From Casp-actino8 sp039800005 (GTDB taxonomy: Bacteria; Actinomycetota; Acidimicrobiia; Acidimicrobiales; Ilumatobacteraceae): 11,241 nucleotides of DNA. The stretch covers positions 1 through 11,241 of the forward strand of contig JBDLRN010000015.1 in assembly GCA_039800005.1 (NCBI GenBank), in the 5' to 3' direction. A program made the translations under genes and the position numbers. Position 1 is the stretch's first letter. Each line of letters starts with the position of its first letter. A model generated the notes under the pieces. It ran no database searches, was not told where the DNA came from, and worked only from the letters and a program-made list of their open reading frames with translations. Of this stretch, positions 8,037 to 11,241 are shown piece after piece.

Positions 8037-8065
8037 TGTTTAGCACACCTGACCAGGGCTTCCAG
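8037..8065 (-). promoter_or_regulatory. Candidate promoter of the transporter operon
   Basis: Reading leftward, an extended -10 TGC-TAAACA lies at 8045-8037. A weak -35-like CTGGAA (3 of 6 to TTGACA) lies at 8065-8060 with a 17-bp spacer. This would start transcription near 8030 and leave a leader of about 24 nt containing the GGAGGGGG ribosome binding site (about 8011-8018). The palindrome ACACGTGT (8032-8039) overlaps the downstream half of the -10 and could be an operator. All of this is pattern-based. Confidence 0.35.
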
Positions 8066-8071
8066 TAAGGT
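8066..8071 (+). promoter_or_regulatory. Candidate leaderless -10 element for the SRPBCC-sulfatase operon
   Basis: TAAGGT fits TANNNT and lies exactly 6 nt before the GTG at 8078, the same geometry as the box before ung. No ribosome binding site is visible before that GTG. Transcription starting at the G of GTG would give a leaderless message, which is common in actinobacteria. The box directly abuts the -35-like element of the divergent transporter promoter. Confidence 0.4.
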
Positions 8072-8077
8072 CGTCGC

Positions 8078-8467
8078 GTGGGAACCGTTCGTCGACATGT
8101 CTTCATCGCGCGCTCGGCCGACCAGGTCTGGGCCCTGGTGGGCGACCCCGGTCGACTCCACGATTGGTTTCCGTCGACGGCCACCGAAGTGCAGGGATCG
8201 AAGCGATGGGTGTCGCTCGCCAGCGGCCTGCGCTTCGAAGAGGACATCGTGACCCTCGACCACGATCTGCGCCGCTTCCAGTATCGAATCGTCAACAACG
8301 CGATCGTGCAGTCGCATCTCGGCACCGTCGACGTGATCCCCGACGGCCCCGACCGCTGCGTGGTCGTCTACTCCACCGACGCCGACCCCGAAGTGATGGC
8401 TCTGATGATCGCCGGCGCGGCCGGTGAGGGGCTCGAGACGCTCAAGAACATGATGGAGGCACGGTGA
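8078..8467 (+). CDS. SRPBCC (START/polyketide cyclase-like) family protein
   Basis: This is a 129-residue single-domain protein of the SRPBCC superfamily, whose members form a helix-grip cavity binding hydrophobic ligands. The N-terminal pattern VRRHVFIARSADQVWALVGD (4-23), followed by LHDWFP (27-32), is the typical first strand and helices. Alternating strands cover about 36-100, and the long C-terminal helix (103-127) closes the cavity. Proteins like this may bind, cyclise or carry small organics; no catalytic residue can be assigned here. The GTG at 8078 is chosen because it lies 6 nt after a TAAGGT -10-like box and begins right at the conserved fold. Its stop overlaps the sulfatase start (TGATG), so the two are probably co-expressed. 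There is no signal peptide, so it is cytosolic. Confidence 0.78.
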   Translation: MGTVRRHVFIARSADQVWALVGDPGRLHDWFPSTATEVQGSKRWVSLASGLRFEEDIVTLDHDLRRFQYRIVNNAIVQSHLGTVDVIPDGPDRCVVVYSTDADPEVMALMIAGAAGEGLETLKNMMEAR

Positions 8468-10020
8468 TGGGCCGCAAGATCCTCTTCGTCACGACCGACC
8501 AACAGCGCTACGACGCTCTCGGATGCAACGGCGGCACCGTGGCGCGCACCCCGGTGCTCGACTCTCTCGCCCGCAACGGCGTGAACTTTCGACGGTCGCA
8601 TCCGCAGAGCGTGGTGTGCATGCCGTCGCGTTCGACCATGATCACCGGACAACACGTGGCCACGCACGGCGTGTGGATGAACGGTGTGCCGCTCCCCGAG
8701 TCGGCGCCGTCGATCGCTGCCACCCTGCACGATGCCGGCTACAGGACCGCCCTCATCGGCAAGGCGCACTTCGAACCGTTCCTCGACCCGTTCCTGCGTT
8801 TCACCGAGAACCAGTTGGCCAACTCCGGCGAGTTCTCGAAGATGGTCGACGGACATCTGCACCGCGGGTTCGACCACATGGAGTCGGCCTCGCACGGCGG
8901 GATGGGCCAGTTCCACTATGCGCGATGGCTGATGCAGAACCATCCCGAGGCGGTCGGGATGTACTACCGCGTGCTCGACATGCGTCTGCAGGTGAACGCG
9001 GCCGGCGGCGGCGACACCGGCGGCCCGCAGGTGCACGACAACGCGATTCCGCGCGAGTGGTATCACACCGAGTGGGTGGCCGAGCGCACGATGGCCTGGC
9101 TCGATTCGCTGCCGTCCGATGCCGATTGGTTCTGCTGGATGAGCTTCCCCGATCCGCACCATCCGTGGGATCCGCCGGCGAGCGAGAAGCATCGCGTGAA
9201 CTGGCGCGACCTCGACCTGCCCGAGGGTTATCCGGCCGACCGCGCCGAGCGCGAGGCGATCCTCGATCGCAAGCCTCGGCATTGGCGCATGTGGTACGAC
9301 GGCCAGTTCTTCTCGAACTACGAGGCCCCCGACAGTTGGGTGCCCAGCACGCTCACCGACGATCAGGTGCGCGAGATCAACGCGCTCACCCACATCGAGA
9401 ACGAGTTGATCGACGAGGCGATCGGGCGTGTGCTCGCGCACATCGACGCCAAGGGTTGGGGCGCCGACACCGACGTCGTGTTCACGACCGATCACGGCGA
9501 ATTACAGGGCGACTTCGGGCTGATGTTCAAGGGCCCGTATCACACCGATTCGCTCATGCGTCTGCCGCTCGTGTGGCGACCTGCTCCGTCGGCGAACGTT
9601 TCGCCGGCCGAAGTGACTGCGCCGGTGGGACTCGTGTCGTTGGCCGCCACCTTCGCCCACATCGCCGGACTCCCCCGCCCGGCGTACACCGAGGCCGAAC
9701 GTCTACCGGTGTCCGATGTCGAGGCAGCGTCACTCGGTCACGAGCGCGTGCTCACCGAGTGGGATTCGGTGCTGTTCGGCAAGATCGTTCGGATGCGCAC
9801 CATCCATCGCGACGGTTGGACGGCGACGGCGTGTCTGGCCGGCACGGTGCACGACGGCACCGAAGGCGAGTTGTACGACACGTCGACCGATCCGCTGCAG
9901 CAGGTGAACTTGTGGGACGACCCGGCTCATCGAGCGATGCGCGACGACCTGATCGCCGACATGTGGGATCACCTACCCGTTCCCACCTCACCAGCTCGAC
10001 CTTGCGATGCGCCTGTGTGA
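8467..10020 (+). CDS. Type I sulfatase / phosphonate monoester hydrolase-like enzyme
   Basis: This is an alkaline-phosphatase-superfamily hydrolase of 517 residues that cleaves sulfate, or possibly phosphonate/phosphate, esters. CMPSRSTMITG at 51-61 is the C-x-P-S-R motif, whose Cys51 is normally oxidised to formylglycine. Other expected active-site residues are Asp11-Gln12 (TDQQR), Lys99 and His101 (GKAHF), His231/His232 (PDPHHPW), Asp342-His343 (TTDHGE) and Lys355 (KGPYH). Asp-Gln in place of the classical Asp-Asp resembles phosphonate monoester hydrolases and choline sulfatases. There is no signal peptide, so it acts in the cytosol. The ATG at 8467 is preferred over the GTG at 8464 because GGAGG (8455-8459) lies 7 nt upstream of it. 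It overlaps the SRPBCC stop by 1 base. No formylglycine-generating enzyme is encoded here. The stop lies 5 nt before a palindromic repeat. Confidence 0.87.
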   Translation: MGRKILFVTTDQQRYDALGCNGGTVARTPVLDSLARNGVNFRRSHPQSVVCMPSRSTMITGQHVATHGVWMNGVPLPESAPSIAATLHDAGYRTALIGKAHFEPFLDPFLRFTENQLANSGEFSKMVDGHLHRGFDHMESASHGGMGQFHYARWLMQNHPEAVGMYYRVLDMRLQVNAAGGGDTGGPQVHDNAIPREWYHTEWVAERTMAWLDSLPSDADWFCWMSFPDPHHPWDPPASEKHRVNWRDLDLPEGYPADRAEREAILDRKPRHWRMWYDGQFFSNYEAPDSWVPSTLTDDQVREINALTHIENELIDEAIGRVLAHIDAKGWGADTDVVFTTDHGELQGDFGLMFKGPYHTDSLMRLPLVWRPAPSANVSPAEVTAPVGLVSLAATFAHIAGLPRPAYTEAERLPVSDVEAASLGHERVLTEWDSVLFGKIVRMRTIHRDGWTATACLAGTVHDGTEGELYDTSTDPLQQVNLWDDPAHRAMRDDLIADMWDHLPVPTSPARPCDAPV

Positions 10021-10024
10021 GGTT

Positions 10025-10067
10025 TTGGTGAGGATTCTTTACCGCATAGGTGAAGATCCCGCACCAG
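10025..10067. repeat. 43-bp imperfect palindrome, copy 1
   Basis: Two 19-nt arms (10025-10043 and 10049-10067) pair at about 14 of 19 positions around a 5-nt loop, gcata. Its reverse complement matches the element at 10540-10582 at about 37 of 43 positions, so the two copies are inverted with respect to each other. It lies between the converging sulfatase and flavodoxin genes. No T-run follows on either strand, so it is not a standard intrinsic terminator, though the hairpin could still stop or protect transcripts. Confidence 0.75.
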
Positions 10068-10070
10068 AAA

Positions 10071-10508
10071 TCAGCTGGCGCTGAGCACTCCCACCAGTCG
10101 CGCCGCGAATTCCTCGGTGTGGGCACCCAACTTGGCCCGATGCAGCGCCATCCCGCCGATCACGTCGGCACCGAGTCCGGCGACTGCCGACTCCATCGCA
10201 CCGAGGGTCTTGCCGGGGTTGAGGGCGTACGTGCAGAACGTGACCGCCTTCTTGCCACGCAACGCGGGCAGGGCGCGAATCGCTCCGATGTTCCACGGGG
10301 CCTGGCCGATGATGAACGCGCCGTGCACCCAGGTGCCGATCATCACCACGTCGGCGTCCTGGATCGACGCGTGATCGGGCGCACGCATCGGCGACAGTCC
10401 GGTGATCGACCACCCCTCTTGTTGAAGGTTGCCGGCCACCATCTCGGCGGCGCGCCAGGTGTTTCCGGTGAGGCTTTCGATCAACAGTGCGGCTTTCACG
10501 TTCCTCAT
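10071..10508 (-). CDS. Flavodoxin-like protein
   Basis: This is a 145-residue single-domain protein with a flavodoxin fold, expected to bind FMN and carry electrons or reduce quinone-like partners in the cytosol. The phosphate-binding loop is SLTGNT (12-17), after the first strand VKAALLIE (4-11). DADVVMIGTWVHG at 51-63 gives strand 3 and a likely flavin-stacking Trp60. AVTFCTYALNPGKTL at 88-102 gives strand 4 and the second flavin loop, with Tyr94. The length is at the short end of bacterial flavodoxins. The ATG at 10508 has only a weak ribosome binding site; an in-frame GTG 9 nt downstream is an alternative, but GAGGA is too close to it. The gene stands alone between two inverted palindromic repeats. 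Physiological partner unknown. Confidence 0.8.
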   Translation of the reverse strand: MRNVKAALLIESLTGNTWRAAEMVAGNLQQEGWSITGLSPMRAPDHASIQDADVVMIGTWVHGAFIIGQAPWNIGAIRALPALRGKKAVTFCTYALNPGKTLGAMESAVAGLGADVIGGMALHRAKLGAHTEEFAARLVGVLSAS

Positions 10509-10539
10509 TCTGGTCCCGGATCACTCGTCGACCAAGAAT

Positions 10540-10582
10540 CTGGTGCGCGATCTTCACCTATACGGTGAAAATTCCTCACCAG
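10540..10582. repeat. 43-bp imperfect palindrome, copy 2
   Basis: Arms at 10540-10558 and 10564-10582 pair at 15 of 19 positions around the loop tatac. The centre holds the perfect 6-bp inverted pair TTCACC/GGTGAA, and the outer ends are CTGGTG/CACCAG. It lies 31 bp upstream of the flavodoxin start and 26 bp beyond the pcrA stop. It could act as a hairpin at the pcrA mRNA end, an operator for the flavodoxin gene, or simply a dispersed repeat. No T-tract follows on the minus strand. Confidence 0.75.
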
Positions 10583-10608
10583 AACACCAATCAGCGCCAC
10601 GTCGGGGG

Positions 10609-11241
10609 TCAGAGTTTTTTGAGGGGGGCCCAGGCGAGGAGGAGGTGTTTGGTGCCCTTGGCCGAGAAGTTGATCACGGCCTCGGTCTTGTCGCCCGCAC
10701 CCGAGATGTCGATGATGATCCCCTCGCCGAAGGTGCCGTGCTCGACCCGGTCACCCACCCGAAGTCCGAGCGTGTGGCTATTGGTGGGTTCCACGGGTCG
10801 ACCGGCCGCCAGTGCCTGATCGACGATGCGCTCCCGCTTCGCGCGCGTGGCTTCGCGATCGTCGTCGTCGATGTCGAACGACGACACGGCACGACGCGGG
10901 CGTGTCGACCAGTCGTCGTCACGCGACGAGCGACGGCGGGTGCTCACGTTGCCTTCGTGCTCGACCAACTCGTCGGGGATCTCGTCGAGGAAGCGCGACG
11001 GCGGGTTGTACTGCGTGGTGCCGAACTGCTGACGCGACCACGCGTGACACAGGAACAGCTTCTCTTGTGCGCGGGTGATGCCCACGTAGGCGAGGCGGCG
11101 CTCCTCTTCGAGTTCGTCGGGATCGGTGAGCGCGCGCACGTGCGGGAACAATCCCTCTTCGACACCCACGATGAACACGACCGGGAACTCGAGTCCCTTG
11201 GCGGCGTGCATGGTCATGAGCACCACGCGGTCGTCGTCGGA
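10609..11241 (-). CDS. pcrA: ATP-dependent DNA helicase PcrA/UvrD, C-terminal part
   Basis: This is the last 210 residues of a superfamily 1A 3'-5' DNA helicase acting in nucleotide-excision repair, replication restart and removal of stalled RNA polymerase. The full family is about 700-850 residues; the rest lies beyond the right edge. The fragment opens with SDDDRVVLMTMHAAKGLEFP (motif V region) and continues with EEERRLAYVGITRAQEKL (motif VI, with the arginine finger). NPPSRFLDEIP is typical of actinobacterial/firmicute PcrA. A charged, low-complexity linker rich in Arg and Asp follows. The last 50 residues (from GDRVEHGTFGEG to APLKKL) form the Tudor-like domain that contacts RNA polymerase in PcrA proteins. 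The TGA is at 10611-10609. The name PcrA over UvrD rests on this C-terminal domain. Confidence 0.93.
   Translation of the reverse strand, partial: SDDDRVVLMTMHAAKGLEFPVVFIVGVEEGLFPHVRALTDPDELEEERRLAYVGITRAQEKLFLCHAWSRQQFGTTQYNPPSRFLDEIPDELVEHEGNVSTRRRSSRDDDWSTRPRRAVSSFDIDDDDREATRAKRERIVDQALAAGRPVEPTNSHTLGLRVGDRVEHGTFGEGIIIDISGAGDKTEAVINFSAKGTKHLLLAWAPLKKL

Noticed and set aside
10039..10568. Two overlapping 172-codon frames on opposite strands starting MKIAHQ and MKIPHQ
   Set aside because: Both starts come from the repeated palindromes, and both frames are shadows of the flavodoxin gene.
10025..10582. The two palindromes as ordinary intrinsic terminators
   Set aside because: No T-tract follows either hairpin on either strand, and the sequence identity between the copies exceeds what terminators need; a transcription-stopping effect is still possible.

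Overview
The window is GC-rich, gene-dense bacterial DNA. It looks actinobacterial, most like the marine or freshwater Acidimicrobiia. The grounds are codon use strongly biased to G/C at third positions, GTG starts, apparently leaderless promoters, a PcrA-type helicase with a C-terminal Tudor-like domain, and an ABC binding protein anchored by an N-terminal membrane helix. The lineage is inferred from style, not from a marker gene. Eight genes are visible, two of them cut by the window edges. No tRNA, rRNA, IS element or CRISPR array is seen, and no stretch over 300 bases lacks a gene.

Left part (1-1313): a PLP-dependent D-cysteine desulfhydrase/ACC deaminase-type gene runs leftward out of the window. 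It diverges from a uracil-DNA glycosylase gene (ung) across only 24 bp. Two candidate -10 elements on opposite strands share a TA dinucleotide in that gap.

Centre (1310-8006, minus strand): a compact three-gene operon encodes a complete branched-chain amino-acid (LIV/HAAT-type) ABC uptake system. In transcription order it has a fused LivH-LivM permease, a 975-residue protein joining a full MFS transporter domain to LivF-like and LivG-like ATPases, and a LivK-like binding protein. The junctions are a 4-bp GTGA overlap and a 2-bp gap. The five usual Liv components are thus packed into three polypeptides, with an MFS domain added. This is the most unusual part of the window.

Right of the operon (8030-10020, plus strand): a divergent pair encodes a small SRPBCC-fold protein and a cytosolic type I sulfatase/phosphonate-monoester-hydrolase-like enzyme, translationally coupled by a TGATG overlap. 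The back-to-back arrangement with the transporter suggests, without proof, uptake and processing of a related organic ester.

Right end (10025-11241): a single-domain flavodoxin-like gene (minus) lies between two copies of a 43-bp imperfect palindrome in inverted orientation (about 37 of 43 positions identical). The 3' end of a pcrA/uvrD helicase gene follows. The palindrome pair lacks T-tracts and looks like a dispersed repeat family or a binding-site family rather than ordinary terminators.
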